From assembly GCA_036186865.1 (NCBI GenBank), contig AP025065.1, positions 3,875,264 through 3,939,263 of the forward strand: 64,000 nucleotides of DNA, written 5' to 3'. The stretch's first letter is position 1, and each line of letters starts with the position of its first letter. Made by a program: the position numbers and the translations under genes. Below, piece by piece: positions 11,331 to 22,859 of this stretch. The notes under the pieces are model-generated. The model saw only the letters and a program-made list of their open reading frames with translations, ran no database searches and was not told the origin of the DNA. The stretch comes from Eustoma russellianum. Lineage: Eukaryota; Streptophyta; Magnoliopsida; Gentianales; Gentianaceae.

Positions 11331-11800
11331 ACCTGACATTCAACTGTCCCGATTGCAAGATTAGACTGTCCCTGTTGCGCTACTGCATCAACAAAGTACA
11401 GCCTATGGCGTTCAGTACTACACCCAATGATTGCCCGCATATGAATGTCCTGTAAAAAGCAAAAATTAGGATACATCATAGCGATACAATCTAGTTCTTT
11501 AGTGACTTGACTCACAGATAATAATTTTGTAGACAAAGATGGGAGATATATACAATTTTTCAAAGTGAGGTTTTCGGGTAATAGATATGGAGCCTCCACT
11601 AACAACAGGAATGGTGGCTCTATTGGTAGTCTCAACCGTAGTCTTTGTGGGAGAGGTGTGGGTAATAAGGTCAGAGGGATCATTAGTCATGGTGTCTGTG
11701 GCACCGGAGTCAAATATCCATTGAGAAGTTCCCTGGGTAGTGTAGCAATGAGATTGATTAGATGGTTGGGACACTTTAGGGGGTAATTTTGTCAATTCTG
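11331..11800 (-). pseudogene. Element F protease and pre-integrase finger
   Basis: WIFDSGATDTMTND at about 11690-11735 is the aspartic protease active-site block (DSGAT). LYLPSLSTKLLSVSQVTKEL follows in another frame, then the pre-integrase finger WLLHRQLEHPSFGYL with a downstream C..C (TCDTC). The usual HRRLGHP is changed to HRQLEHP. A frameshift lies near 11520-11600. Confidence 0.82.
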
Positions 11801-11848
11801 CAGAGGAGGGGGCTGTTGAGCAATTTTGGAATGGGTTGAGGCCTTAGA

Positions 11849-13345
11849 CTATTGATTCTGGAACACGTGGGCCGCAGGTATAATTTGGGAGAGTGAGGTG
11901 GGCGGTTTGACTATTTCCAGGACTGCAGGGGTAGATGCTATTTGGTAAACAAGTTCAGAGGTATGGCAAATAATTTCGGAAACTGCAGGAGTATTTAAAG
12001 GGAAATTAGGGTTAGGACCACCACTTGCCCTAACCGTTTTACCTGTGGGTGAGTCCTTTGCTGCCTTGGCCGCCATGGATGTTGCTCCCGTTCCACTTTT
12101 TTCTCCGTCCTCTCTATTATTACTGGCCTTGGTTCCTTCTTTATTGCTAGTTCCTCCATCTCTGGTGGTATGTGCAACTGCTGCCTTGCCCTTTTTGGTG
12201 AATTTATCCCACCAATCAGGGTATCCATGAATCTTGAAGCATTTTTCTTTAAAGTGTCCTTTTTTCTTGTAGGAGCAACACTCCAGGCTACTTTTGTCTT
12301 CCACCCCACGCCGTGAAGATTGCTCTGTGCGTGGTGGTGGATGCTCCTGTCCCCTTCATTGTCTGGTCACCTCCGGTGCTTTAATTGCCAGACCTTGGCG
12401 AAACCCCGTGTGATGAGGAGATCTCTGATGGGGTGAAGGTGAGCACTCCTCTTGCACATTTGCATGCGTAGCTCATTATACGCCACTTTTACTGATGGTC
12501 TGGGTCTCTCTTCAGGATTTCTTTCTTTGTGTTTGAGAAACGATCATCAACTGCTAGTAGCAGTTGATAGAGCCTCTGTTCTTGAATTTTTTTTAGGAAT
12601 ATATAGCCATGTCTTTTGAATATTCCATAGGGTTTGGGTCCATAGAATCAATGGTCATCCACAGTCCCTGAAACTGGCCCCATAATGCCTCCAGGGGATA
12701 GTTCCCCTGTTTGATGGTATAACATTGCTTATGCAGGTCAAAAATCTTCAATGGGTCACCCTCAGACCCATAAATAACTGACAGTTCGTCCCACAGTGAT
12801 TTTAGCAGTAGAGTATTTTGAAACATTATTCACTAGGCTATCATCAATATTATCTATAAGCCATGTAAATACTAACTGGTCACTTTGCTCCCAGGCTAGG
12901 TAGGCAGTGTCAGTTGGCTGGGGGAGTGGAGGAACCCCTGTAATGTGGGAGCTCCTCCCCTGCCTCCAGTGCTATCTTCATTAATCTGCACCAGAGTGGG
13001 TAATTAGTGCTAATCAGCTTGACTTTCAGGACCAAATTGCCGGATGATGCATGTGCAGATGATGGCAAGTTCATGCTTTGTTGAAGGAATTGTGCAAATT
13101 GTTCTGACCAATCTACGTTGGCAGGGAAGTGTGGTTTAATTTTAGAGCCTTCTGCCCTTGACTCCGTGTTTTTAGGTGTCTGTGATATATTGGTTTGTGG
13201 TAGTAGGCAATGATGACACTGATATGAGCCTTAGAGACACAGATCACAAACAGGTAAGGTACTTGATCCGGTATTGATTATGGCAATGATAAAAAACTCT
13301 TCTGAGCCGAGCAGTTCCTCACGAGTATGATCAGGTCTGATTGAG
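11849..13345 (-). pseudogene. Element F gag
   Basis: From the primer-binding side, the minus strand shows a TNYPLW-type N-terminal motif near 12995, LLKSLWDELSVIYG (about 12790) with DLHKQCYTIKQG, and then the CCHC knuckle around 12240-12290 (C-S-Y-K-K-K-G-H-F-K-E-K-C with its first Cys). A Lys/Ala-rich tail continues to about 11849. Several stops lie between 12830 and 13200. Gag would form the cytoplasmic particle that packages element RNA. Confidence 0.75.
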
Positions 13346-13351
13346 AAGGAC

Positions 13352-13365
13352 CTGCTCTGATACCA
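13352..13365 (-). promoter_or_regulatory. Element F primer-binding site (tRNA-Met)
   Basis: The minus strand reads TGGTATCAGAGCAG immediately after the LTR end, complementary to the 3' end of plant initiator tRNA-Met. Confidence 0.88.
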
Positions 13366-13598
13366 TGTGTAAATTTGTAGAACACGTGTGGAGAGGTTGT
13401 GTATATTTCTCAATGGCTGTATACATTATTCTAGAAACTCCTTTATAGCCTTTTCTATGTCTATACAATGTAACTAGTTAATTACAATACTAAATACAAT
13501 CAAATCAATGAAATCAATCAAACAAAGATAAAATCTTCATTATGCACATGCTCCTATTTTTGTGGTGATTACTTTCTTGTATTCAGGGATTCTCAACA
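13366..13598 (-). repeat. Element F 5' LTR
   Basis: 233 bp, TGTGTAAATTTG to TCTCAACA, followed by TAAAT (13599-13603), the right target-site copy. Confidence 0.9.
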
Positions 13599-14599
13599 TA
13601 AATTACCAACATAAATTACAGCAGTCAGCGTCACCTTTACAATAATTCCACAACAGTAGGCAAGATGCTGCCATCCTAACAATTTCTCTCCCATCACCTA
13701 CCAGCCTTTCAACTTCACAACATGCCTTCCAAGTATTTAAATCCGTAGCCTGTCTTAATACTATTTGTACGATATCAAGTGCTTATTGCTACACCTACCA
13801 CCCTTTCAACTTCACAACATGCCTGCCAAGTATTCAAATCCGTAGCCTGTTTTAATACTATTTGTAGGATATAGCGCTTATTGCTACACCAAAAGAAATT
13901 GTTGTTAGATAAAAGTGATGTTATGATGATTTAAGACAAGTAGGACTAGTACAAGAATGAAAAGATGTGAGTGCTAAGCTTGGTTGAGTCAACTTAAGTT
14001 CAATCAAAATGGGATATACTTTAAATTAAATATGTTGTCCAGATGAACTAAGGTAAAGGCACAATATGCATTTGTTATTGCCAACAAACTTAAATAAGTG
14101 CACAAGACGTTGGTACTAACACTGTGCATTTCCCTATGAAGACAACAAGCTCTAGGCAAATACCACATTTTTGAGTTCGTGGAGGCCTACAAACTCATTT
14201 GGAGATTCAACCAATGTTCGTTCAATTACAAGTGGAGGAACTTAAACTGGGTGAATGTACATTCATTGATGACAACAAACTCATATAGGGCACATACTTA
14301 AATTTATTGTTGGCAACGAGCTCTGTAGCAGGCACAAAAAAACATTCATTTGGAAAAATGTATTTGTTTGAAAAATAGAGCATTATGGCAAATGGTATAT
14401 TTTCTCTTTTTTTTACCCTCATCTGAGAGCATCTATCATCCAACGCCTATATGAGCTATATTAACATCTCTTTAAAGCAATTTAAGACACAATTTCCATG
14501 TAGAAATATAATATTATGAGTTCGAGTGAAAAGACAACTATAAGGCATTCAATAAAGCAAGAGACTGAAAGTGAGGCTTTGGAAAATATTTTAAAGCCT
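13599..14599. other. Unassigned DNA between element F and the LINE cluster
   Basis: No gene recognised. It holds the tandem duplication at 13697-13888. Around 14060-14350 there are a few loosely similar phrases (CAACAARCTC followed by GGCAC) that may be the remains of an old repeat. A low-complexity T run lies near 14400. Confidence 0.4.
13697..13888. repeat. Tandem duplication, 97 + 95 bp
   Basis: Unit 1 (13697-13793) and unit 2 (13794-13888) begin CCTACCA and end TTGCTACA, and differ by a handful of substitutions and a 2-bp indel. Not coding. Confidence 0.85.
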
Positions 14600-14639
14600 C
14601 ATATATATATTTCTTTGAAGCGATTTTTATTAAAGGAAA

Positions 14640-15335
14640 GGCCTTACTTATGGCGGAGGAAAACCATATTACATAGGGAAGTCACCGTATGAAAAAAGCG
14701 AATGTAATGAAGATATAATTATCAACCTCCAGTCATATATGATATGCCGCATTAAAACCTTGCCAAGTAAAACCACCCTTGTGGATAAAACCTTAACGAA
14801 GAAAAAGCGTACATATTTATATGAATGGAACGTTGACGCATTACAAAATACATGAAGCAATGTCGCATAAACCATAAATACACTACAGATGCCCAGATTC
14901 GATGTAGCAATCGCCATGAACTAGAGTCAGTCATATGTATAAACGCCAATGGACATCCTCTCTTGCAGCAACGAATGCACTCCAACGTTGATAGCCAAGA
15001 CCACATATGACAAAACAAAAAGTCAGTGCCACTATGATAGGATTTACGTTTAAAAACTAAGATGCATGTAAGAAACATACTGACGCTGCATGTATTCATC
15101 TGGAATACAGGCAACCTCAAAAAAGCCACATCCAAGATAGTGTTAGACCACGCCGGAAGATCGTACGTTGGAACATGCATGGAATCCCACCCATATGTGA
15201 ACATGATTAGCATTACCACCCATCCTGGCATCAAAATAAGTGTTTTGCAGAATAATCCAAAAAGGTAAAGATAAGTGAGGACATACCCGATCGCCTACAC
15301 CTCATGAATGCAGGGGATAGATAGCAGAAATTTCG
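14640..15335 (-). other. LINE 3' UTR (minus copy)
   Basis: Non-coding sequence after the RNase H stop. It includes the paired AAGGTTTTA(T/A) phrases near 14745-14795 that also occur in the fragment at 22629-22823. Short open frames here are incidental. Confidence 0.6.
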
Positions 15336-16148
15336 TCAATCTGATGAGGATCGAATATATGCACTATGTGTGTCCGTAAGCAAGGCGCCCTGAGCCATAG
15401 GTGGAAGATCTAACGGTCTCTGAAACGTGTACGGGATCCGCCGCATTAGTGCATGTTGCGCTAATGCATGAGCAACCAAGTTTCCTTCGCGCGGGACATA
15501 TGAGATAGTACATTGCAAAAGAGACAAGAAACTCTTTAGCCGTTCGACATCGTTGGCTAATCGGCCCGATAAGCAGACTGAGTTCGATAACAGCGTAATC
15601 AAGTTTTTGCAATCGGTCTCAACATACAACTCTTTAAACCACAATGTAGCATAGTATATGACGAAATAGAGCATATCCTGTAATTCTGCTTGGAGAGGAG
15701 GTAGGATAGGGAGAAGAAAACACAATGCACTGACCATTGTTCCATGGTGATTGCGCAAGACTGATCCGCCCGCCGTCCCTCTGCAGCCTAATGCGGCATC
15801 AATATTAAGCTTCAGCCCACTAGTAGGGGGTTGGCACCAGCTGATAATAGACACCCTACGTGACCTCACGGGTGGCGAATATTGTGCTTGGATCAAAGAC
15901 GGAACGGACGCTGCAAATCTTGAATCAGAAATAGAGGAGCACCAGGAGAAGGTGCCATAACGAATGCGCTCCTTTAGTCGCAAAAGCGAAAACTGTTCTT
16001 CACCAAAAGTTATGGCTGCATATTCATTCCAAATAGACCATGTGCTAATTAATGGCACTACTGCTGCAAGATTGCCCATCAACGACATAGGAGTCGCAAG
16101 TTGCCACCATCGTTTTAAGTAGCGTTTGAACTGCAATTCAGTAGGCAA
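15336..16148 (-). pseudogene. LINE ORF2 C-terminus with RNase H domain
   Basis: One 270-codon open stretch. Its C-terminal half is an RVT_3-type RNase H: LKLNIDAALGCRGTAGGSVL (first catalytic Asp), an AELQ block (Glu), LYVETDCKNLITLL (Asp) and VPREGNLVAHALAQHA, where His takes the place of the fourth acidic residue, as is frequent in plant LINE RNase H domains. The N-terminal half is the spacer after the zinc finger. A plant LINE RNase H would degrade template RNA after first-strand synthesis. This is a 5'-truncated copy, so the ORF is only the end of a larger protein. Confidence 0.85.
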
Positions 16149-16605
16149 AGTACCCTAAAAATATCTGCGAGATAGCTCCAGATATCCTTAATAAAAGGAC
16201 ATGTGTAAAAGATGTGATGCTACTCACCAGAAGCACTACGACAAAAACAATAGCAAGTTGGATATGACACCATCCAGGTTGAAATATTATCCGACAAAGG
16301 CAGCACATGATACCATAGCCTCCATAAAAAGACTTGTCCCTGTTTAGGGGCATTTTTCCACCATAAAAAGCGAGTATATGGCTGTGTAGAAAGACGAGTA
16401 CAACGTGTTTCATGAGCTACTCGCAAGCTAAATTGCCCATGCGCATCTTCCAACAAAAGTAATCCGTCAAATGTTTTTTGTACATGCAAAGAACAAAAAT
16501 TATGAATCCGACATATACGCTTCCAATCAGAGGAGTGATAGACCATCACCTGCATCTCTGTGCGAGCACCATATTTACGGCACATATACTGCGCCCAAAT
16601 GGAAG
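16149..16605 (-). pseudogene. LINE ORF2 zf-RVT region
   Basis: The minus strand reads YTRFLWWKNAPKQGQVFLWR, LPLSDN and a Cys/His cluster (YCFCRSASGE then HHIFYTCPF), the zinc-binding zf-RVT domain between RT and RNase H in plant LINEs. The TGA/TAG after SASGE interrupts the finger. The match stops close to 16605, the truncation point. Confidence 0.75.
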
Positions 16606-16617
16606 ATGAAGTCTAAT

Positions 16618-17947
16618 ATGGCGCGAGCTCCCCTGGCGACCATGGCGGCGGCTGCAGGTATTTTGCCGCCGCCGTCAATTCCAACTCTCCATCCATCTCT
16701 ATCTTCTCTAAAGCAATCTGTAAGCACAAAGGTCACCCAATGATTACTTTTACAGATGTTGAAATCGACGCCTTGGTTGAGCCATACCGTCTCTCTCTCT
16801 TGTCGACTCTTTTTGGTTTGGTCGGCCGCCAATCAAGATCATCCATGATGTCTTCGACAAGATAGGATTTCGATTGGACATTAAAATTACACTTCTTGAT
16901 CAATCCGATGTCTTGTTAAATTTTACTCATGAACTGGATTATCTCCGCTTCTTTTCCTGACGTTCATGGACTATCGCCGGCTGCACCATACGGGTCACAA
17001 TTGGACAGTGGATTTTGATCCCGCTACAGACGTTCCCATTGTCCCCATCTGGATCTCTTTTCAGGAATTGTCACTCCACTTTCATCACGAAGCAGCACTT
17101 TCTGAGATTACGAGTGTGGTTAGCCACCCTGTCAAACTTGACGTAGCAACAGCGGATGGCCTTTTACTATCTGCCGCTAGAGTTTGCGTCGAATTGGATG
17201 TCTCCAAGGATTTGCCAAAGAAGGTATTTTTGCAAGGTTGGCAAAAAATAATTTAGCAGCAAAATTATTTACGAAGAATTGCCGGCGTTTTGTGTTGATT
17301 GCTACCAACTAGGTCATGCCGCTGGAGCCTGTGATGACCTACTGCAACCAGTGCTACCAAAATCTCAAAAACCGACAACCCGTTGGACTCCAAAAAAGAT
17401 TCCACAACAGTGGCCCAATTCTGATGACTCTATTACGTTATTAACGCGAGATTCGTTCCCTCATGCAGTCGATGATACTCCCAATCTTAATTCCGTAGCA
17501 CAACCGTCTGTTCCTGTTGTTGCAAATTTTGAAGTTCCATATAAGCAGGATATCACTCTCCTCCATTCAGATCAAGAAGATATTTTGTTGCAAAACAAAC
17601 ATATGGATGATCCTGGTGCATGTCATTGTTCGGATTAAGATGTTGGCCAACAGGTGGATCAAATTATTTCCTATGACGGCAATTCTCGTTCTGAGTTTTG
17701 GCAGCAAATGCGCCATGCTTCTGATCTTATAGGTAAGAGTTTCATCAATCGACCAACCTCTCTTGATGATGATGGACTTTTGCAGGCGTATTTCAATAAT
17801 ACCATTCAAGAAAATGACGGCTTCATACTAGTAGCCCCACGTCGCATACACAGGGCTAGGAAGGAACTACCGCCTCGTCCTCCTTCTAATGTAGTGACAC
17901 GAAGTGTAGCCCGTAGTGGGATTCCCACCTTAGAAAATTCTCAATGA
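16618..17947 (+). pseudogene. LINE ORF1 (RNA-binding, DUF4283 and CCHC)
   Basis: Starts at ATG 16618. A TF.D.EIDAL..PYRLSL segment (about 16750), a DUF4283-like core (WTVDFDPATDVPIVPIWISF, about 16990) and CVDCYQLGHAAGAC (CX2CX4HX4C, about 17290-17335) match the intact-length ORF1 at 23200-24753. Frameshifts occur near 16740, 16840 and 17256, with an in-frame TAA at 17636. The C-terminus ends in TGA at 17945-17947, which overlaps the ATG of ORF2 as ATGA, an arrangement suited to termination-reinitiation. ORF1 would coat LINE RNA in the cytoplasm. Confidence 0.82.
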
Positions 17948-18920
17948 ATGTGCTAACTTGGAACGTTGGGGGTTTCGAACCTCCATTGATCGATTATTAT
18001 ATCTGTTGCGTCGATACCATGTTTAGTTGTTAGTCCATATCGAACCTATGCAGCGGGCATCAAATCTTACATATTATCGGCTTAAGCAGGGATACAGTCA
18101 TGTAGTTCATACTTGTGATGGTAACATATGGGTCTTTTGGCACTCGTCTAGTTTAGATTTTCTGCAAATTGAGCATGAGGCTCAAAATTCTTTACTACTG
18201 TTTAAATGGCGACAGACTCAACTGCAGTTTGGGTGGTCAGTAGTATACGGTAGACACACCATTGCCGAAGGTAAGTTGCTCTAGGACTCTTTAATATGCA
18301 ACTTTCAGAATTTAGCAGAGCCTTGGATCGTTGGTGGTGATTTTAATACTTTTCTTGTGTTGGAGGAGCATCAAGGTTGAACCACCCCTACACTTCGCTC
18401 TCTTGAGGATTTTAATGCTTGTATCCATCATTGTCAGTTGTAGGCAATTCCACACTGGGTTCATTATTTACATGGGCTCGCGGGCAGGGACAAGGCCGGG
18501 TTCTATGTCGACTTGATCAGATGCTATGTAGCGTTTCTTTTGCAGATTTATTTAAGGATATGGTTGTTCATCATTTGTCACGAGCCACATCAAACCATCT
18601 CCATTATTATTAAAATGTTCCCTCTCACAGGCGAAACCTACTATCCCCTTTCGGTATCTCAATGCATGGGCTTTACATGATAATTTCTATTCATTTGTCA
18701 CGGCACAATGGAAGCAATATCCAAAGATAGAGGGAATGCGTGGCCTCTATAGTAAGCTTTGGCTATTAAAACGCGATCTTAGCCACTGGAACCGATCCAT
18801 CTTCAGAAATATTTTTAATAAAGCCACATAAGCGGAGTAGGCATCATTTTCCCTAGCCCAAGCTCATCTTTTACGGAATCAGAAGGAACAAGCAGCATAT
18901 TGGTCACAAAAAGCACGTAT
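17944..18920 (+). pseudogene. LINE ORF2 endonuclease domain
   Basis: Opens at ATG 17944 with NVLTWNVGGF, the first apurinic-like endonuclease motif (Asn before WN.G). WIVGGDFNTF near 18330 carries the catalytic Asp-Asn, RLDQMLCS near 18505 is the conserved R.D block, and SRATSNHLHYY near 18580 stands where SDH.P is expected, with the Asp replaced. A TAG follows about 28 codons in (18024-18026), and further stops break the domain. The enzyme would nick target DNA to prime reverse transcription. Confidence 0.78.
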
Positions 18921-18927
18921 ACGCTAG

Positions 18928-20576
18928 ATGGTCGAAGGTGAATCAAATACATCATATTTCGATGCGTTGGTTAAGGATAGAGATCGTCGCCAGCGTATCA
19001 GGCAGATTCATGATTATGCTGCTTTGCTACTAAAGGATAATGACGCGCTTGGAGATGCTACGGTGGAGTATTTTCAACAGCTGTTCACTAATGAGCCGGT
19101 TGTCGATGTGGAGGCTTTTCTACAACATATTCCTTCTTTGGTTACATATGTTGACAATGACATGTTACTAGGGATTCCCGATCTGAAGGAGGTTAAATGT
19201 GCTGTATGGAATTTAAGTCCTAATAGCGCTGCTGGACAAGATGGTTTTAATGGCCACTTCTTTCGTACATGTTAGGATATTGTTCAAGTTGATGTTGTAT
19301 GTGCGGTTCAGGAGTTCTTTTTGGCAGTGCCAGTGCCTCAGGTTATGCTCTCCATATTAATGACTTTGATCACCAAAAAAGACCATCCCTCTACTTATAC
19401 CGATTTTAGACCGATTTGTCTATCGAATTTCTTAAGCAAAGTCTTAACTAGGGTCCTAGCATCTCGGTTTTCAGCTCTTCTTACGCAGATAATATCCGAG
19501 GAGCATATTGGCTTTTTGAAGGAGCATGACATTAGTGAACACGTTCTTATGGAAAATGAGATGGTCCATATGATTGATAGGAAAACCCGAGGAGCTAATG
19601 TGATGATTAAACTGGATATGGCTAAAGCCATTGATCACGTTAATTGGTTTTATCTAGAGTCTATATTAAAAAAATTTGGATTTCATGAACGTTTAATTCA
19701 TATCATAATGGACGTTTGCGTAACTCAAAGATGTCAGTGGCAATCAATTGCTCAACATATGGTTACTTCTCGCCAACACGAGTGGTGAAGCAAGGTGATT
19801 CTCTCTCTTCCTTATTATTTATTATCGGTTTTGTAGGATTCAGTCATGGGATCAAATGCCTTTACAACAATGGCTCCTTACGAGGGTTCTCATCGGGTAG
19901 AGTTTTGGCTGTTTCACATCTAGCTTACGCAGATGACCTTCTCGTATTTCTTAATGGTTTAACAAAAAATCTCAAGGTTTTTCAATCATTTCTTGCTTCA
20001 TATCAACAAGCGCCTGGTCAATTGGTGAACTATAACAAAAGTCAATTTGTTACTAGCACTTATGTAGCAGCTAAAACTCCGCGAGCCATTGGAAATGTTC
20101 TTCTCATGCGTCCTTCTACACTTCCTATTAAATACCTTGGCTCTTATCTTTATCGAGGGATAAATTGCGCTAGTTATTGCACACCGCTTCTACAGCATTT
20201 TGATGTAACGCTAGTTGGCTGGGCGCGGCATCTACTTACCCCAGGGGGACGATTGGTCTTAATCAAGACTGTTCTTCCGGTCATGCCTTTACGTTTGTTA
20301 GCAGCCGCGCGTTTACCCAAGAGTGTGATGCACTCTATCAACAGGAAAATATCTCACTTTATTCGGGGCAATCGTTATCATTGGACATCATTGTCTTCAC
20401 TGTGTTTGCTGGAACGAGAGGATTGTATTGGTATCCGAAGTATGCCATTGATCCAGCAGGCATATGATTGCAAACAACGGTGGAATTTCCAAACGACGCT
20501 TTGGACAACTTATATGCGCCATTGTAATGGGCTTGAATCACATTATATTCCTCGTATCTATAACTCACCCGGTTGA
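18928..20576 (+). pseudogene. LINE ORF2 reverse transcriptase
   Basis: Blocks in order: the pre-RT segment GESNTSYFDALVKDR (18935), SAAGQDGFNGHFF (19230), DFRPICLSNFLSKVLTRVLA (19400), the first catalytic Asp in IKLDMAKAIDHVNW (19605), a frameshift around 19730, then QGDSLSSLLFIIG (19793) and LAYADDLLVFLNG with YADD at 19926-19937. The thumb region continues to about 20576. There is a stop after 19275 as well. This is the RVT_1 domain of plant L1 elements. It is inactive, although both catalytic Asp motifs survive. Confidence 0.88.
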
Positions 20577-20589
20577 AAGCAAATTTGCT

Positions 20590-20918
20590 CAATTCATTTG
20601 GTGTGTATGCAGCTCTCTACTGGCAAAGCCATGCCTATATGGCGTTCTTCTCCATCGGGTATGTTCTCTATACGACAAGCATATGACGATATTTGTGTTG
20701 TTCGAGCACATTTATATTCCCATAAATTTATTTGGTGGAAACGTTTGCCAAAATTTGCAAGTTTTTACATATGGCGTCGTTTTCATCAAGCTCTTCCTTT
20801 GGAGGACAATTTAGCCAGATTCTCTCAGATTTGCCCATCTATTTGTCCATTTTGTAGGCAACATTCGGACAACATTGATCATATTTTTCTTCAATGCTCT
20901 TATGCCAAAGAAGTTTGA
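20590..20918 (+). pseudogene. LINE ORF2 zf-RVT domain
   Basis: FIWWKRLPKFASFYIWRRFH, LPLEDNLARF and CPFCRQHSDNIDHIFLQC (Cys-Cys-His-Cys) form the zf-RVT zinc-binding domain. It is separated from RT by a frame change near 20576. Confidence 0.82.
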
Positions 20919-21159
20919 ATATGTTTATATTGGATACTCGATGGACCTCTGTGTAATGATATACATATTTGAACACACCTGCTTAACTGGTTGTTGACCT
21001 CTACCACTCGTAAAATAACGGCCATCCTCAGGTTATTGGGCCGATCATGATTTGTTAGGCAGTTTGGAAGGTATATACAAATAACATATATGGTTCTGTG
21101 GATCTTTCTCCGTCCAGTATCTATTCCATGGCATATCATTCATGTTATGATTGGTCATC

Positions 21160-21737
21160 TATGTTAGCTGGTACAAAATTGGCAGCTCATATCCCATCTC
21201 TTATATCGACTGGATTCACTCCTCGGCTATGCTTAAAGCCAGTCAGCAATTCTGAAATGGGTTTTGCCTCCTTCTGGTAAACTAAAATTAAATCTGGATG
21301 CTTCTGTTGGGGCAAAGGCAACTTCGACGGGAGCAATTCTTTGCGATTCTGATGGACAAATAGTCGCCGCCCTTTCATTTGTTTTGCCCTCCCTCCCATC
21401 ATTACGTGCAGAAATTCAGGCTCTCTTATACAGTCTCATGTTTATTGGTCAACTACACCATAATATCCTAATTGAGATAGACTGTATGCAGGCAGCCCAA
21501 ACTTCACATCACATGCTCTCCTTATTACCCGAATATGCCCGTCTGCAATTATTTGTCCATCTCACTGGCAGTAGTCTTCACTATATAACTCGGGAGATAA
21601 ACATGGTTGCTCATCACTTAGCGCAACATGGGCGTATGTTTCTTGCTACAACATTATACACATCAGCTGATTTGCTCCCGTCGGTGGCATGTGGATTTTA
21701 TTATACAGACAGCTCCATCAATGTCATGCAACAATAG
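21160..21737 (+). pseudogene. LINE ORF2 RNase H domain
   Basis: LKLNLDASVG (Asp), LRAEIQALLYSL (Glu), ILIEIDCMQA (Asp) and TREINMVAHHLAQHG, with His at the fourth position as in the minus-strand copy. The open frame runs from about 21264 to a TAG at 21735-21737. Upstream, the IPSLISTGFTPR stretch near 21190 (equivalent to 15900 in the other copy) is in a different frame. Confidence 0.85.
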
Positions 21738-22576
21738 CACTTGTACACAATGCCTGGTCTACTTGGAGTTTGCCTGTATCAATCTGATGCAGGCAACATG
21801 GATATGGTTTCTTTTATATTACATTCTCCATTCCTCTTTTTTGATATCTTCCTATTGGGTTGGTGATTTTAACACCCTATTCCCTACAGTCTTTCGACTA
21901 CGGGCAACCTTGGTACGTATATCCGTTTTGACTAGATTCATCCCTTATTCCACCATTCTGATATATAAGCTTACGACCCTTCATGCTTTTTGTCGAGGAT
22001 ATATTATATAGATAGCCATGGTGACATCAGCTCGCATATGGTTTGGCGTTTTCAAATATCAGTTGCTTTGGTCTGACATGACCAAAGCAACGTTGGTACG
22101 CATATCCTGCAACTTACTTCCATTTACATTTCATTTATTACACTTCTTTTATGCTCTAATGCTCACTTCTATTGATTGCGAGTAACTTGGGACAAAGCAT
22201 GACGGATTGCACGCTGGCTGTTGCTATTTCCTTGCGCAGAAGAAAGATCCAACACTCTTCACCGTTCGACCATGCATTAGCTTCTTTCAATTAGGAATAG
22301 AGGATTTTGCCATGTTTTTTTCACACTATAGTTTATTGCTCTCTTGTATTTTATGATTTCTATTCATCTTTGTTTCTCTACATTGTTTAGTCTGGGAGAG
22401 TCTCCCACCATCGATAGGAGCTATCATGTAACCACGATATTCTTCTGCCACAAGTGAGGGTTTGACTATTAATAAAATACCCGGATCATTACTTTCCTCT
22501 ATTTTCTTTTTTCGTATGATGACATTGGTTGTAGGCTTTCTCCAGCCGCAATGGAGGCTTTCATTAATAAAGTTAC

Positions 22577-22579
<3 letters not shown>
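21738..22579 (+). other. LINE 3' UTR
   Basis: Non-coding tail after the RNase H stop, ending with TTAATAAAATACCC (about 22470) and ATTAATAAAG (about 22563) poly(A)-signal-like sequences. It terminates at a (TA)n tract rather than a clear A tail. Confidence 0.6.

Positions 22580-22628
<49 letters not shown>
22580..22628. repeat. (TA)n microsatellite, ~24 units
   Basis: Uninterrupted AT dinucleotides between the 3' end of the plus LINE and the 3' end of a minus LINE fragment. Frames crossing it are artefacts. Confidence 0.95.
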
Positions 22629-22630
<2 letters not shown>

Positions 22631-22819
22631 AAGGAGATTTTATTGTATTAAACCTCAGTTATGGAGGAGAAAAACCATATTACATCAAGGTTCCTCATAT
22701 GAAAAAATTGAATGTAGTGAACTAATGATTGTCAGCCTCCAATCATATATGATATGCCACATTAAAACCTTCTCAAGTAAAACCACCTTTTTGGATAAAA
22801 CCTTGGCGAAGGAAAAAGC

Positions 22820-22823
<4 letters not shown>
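22629..22823 (-). mobile_element. LINE 3'-end fragment, minus strand
   Basis: About 195 bp closely matching 14630-14810, the 3' UTR of the minus-strand LINE, in the same orientation. It is bounded on both sides by (TA)n tracts. It is extremely 5'-truncated, with no coding content. Confidence 0.8.

Positions 22824-22857
<34 letters not shown>
22824..22857. repeat. (TA)n microsatellite, ~16 units
   Basis: Second AT dinucleotide tract, on the far side of the LINE fragment. Confidence 0.95.

Positions 22858-22859
<2 letters not shown>

Larger units (their letters stand above)
8233..13598 (-). mobile_element. Ty1/copia element F, complete boundaries, coding broken
   Basis: A 5,366-bp element on the minus strand. 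It has short LTRs (8233-8456 and 13366-13598) starting TG and ending CA, a tRNA-Met primer-binding site next to the upper LTR, a polypurine tract next to the lower LTR, and identical flanking pentamers TAAAT at 8228-8232 and 13599-13603. Domains run gag, PR, IN, RT, RH on the minus strand, as in copia. The proteins need several frameshifts and stops, so the element cannot move by itself. The lineage within copia is not assigned. Confidence 0.93.
14600..16605 (-). mobile_element. 5'-truncated LINE, minus strand (zf-RVT, RNase H, 3' UTR)
   Basis: A LINE copy retaining only its 3' third. The 3' end is near 14600-14640, where the minus strand ends in CCTTTAATAAAAATCGC followed by a short (AT) tract. 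The protein side ends near 16605, just before an opposite-strand LINE begins at about 16618. The same 3' UTR sequence is found at 22629-22823, so these belong to one family. 5' truncation is normal for target-primed reverse transcription. Confidence 0.8.
16610..22579 (+). mobile_element. Near full-length L1-type LINE with RNase H, plus strand
   Basis: About 6 kb with all expected parts in order: ORF1 (DUF4283 plus CCHC), ORF2 with endonuclease, RT, zf-RVT and RNase H, then an ~840-bp 3' UTR ending AGGCTTTCATTAATAAAG just before a (TA)n tract. The start lies within a few bases of ORF1's ATG, so the 5' UTR is missing or very short and meets the opposite-strand LINE head to head. Multiple stops and frameshifts make it inactive. 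No target-site duplication was found by eye. Confidence 0.85.

Noticed and set aside
14600..22579. The two opposite-strand LINEs as one twin-primed insertion
   Set aside because: Both carry zf-RVT, RNase H and 3' UTR, so they are separate copies.
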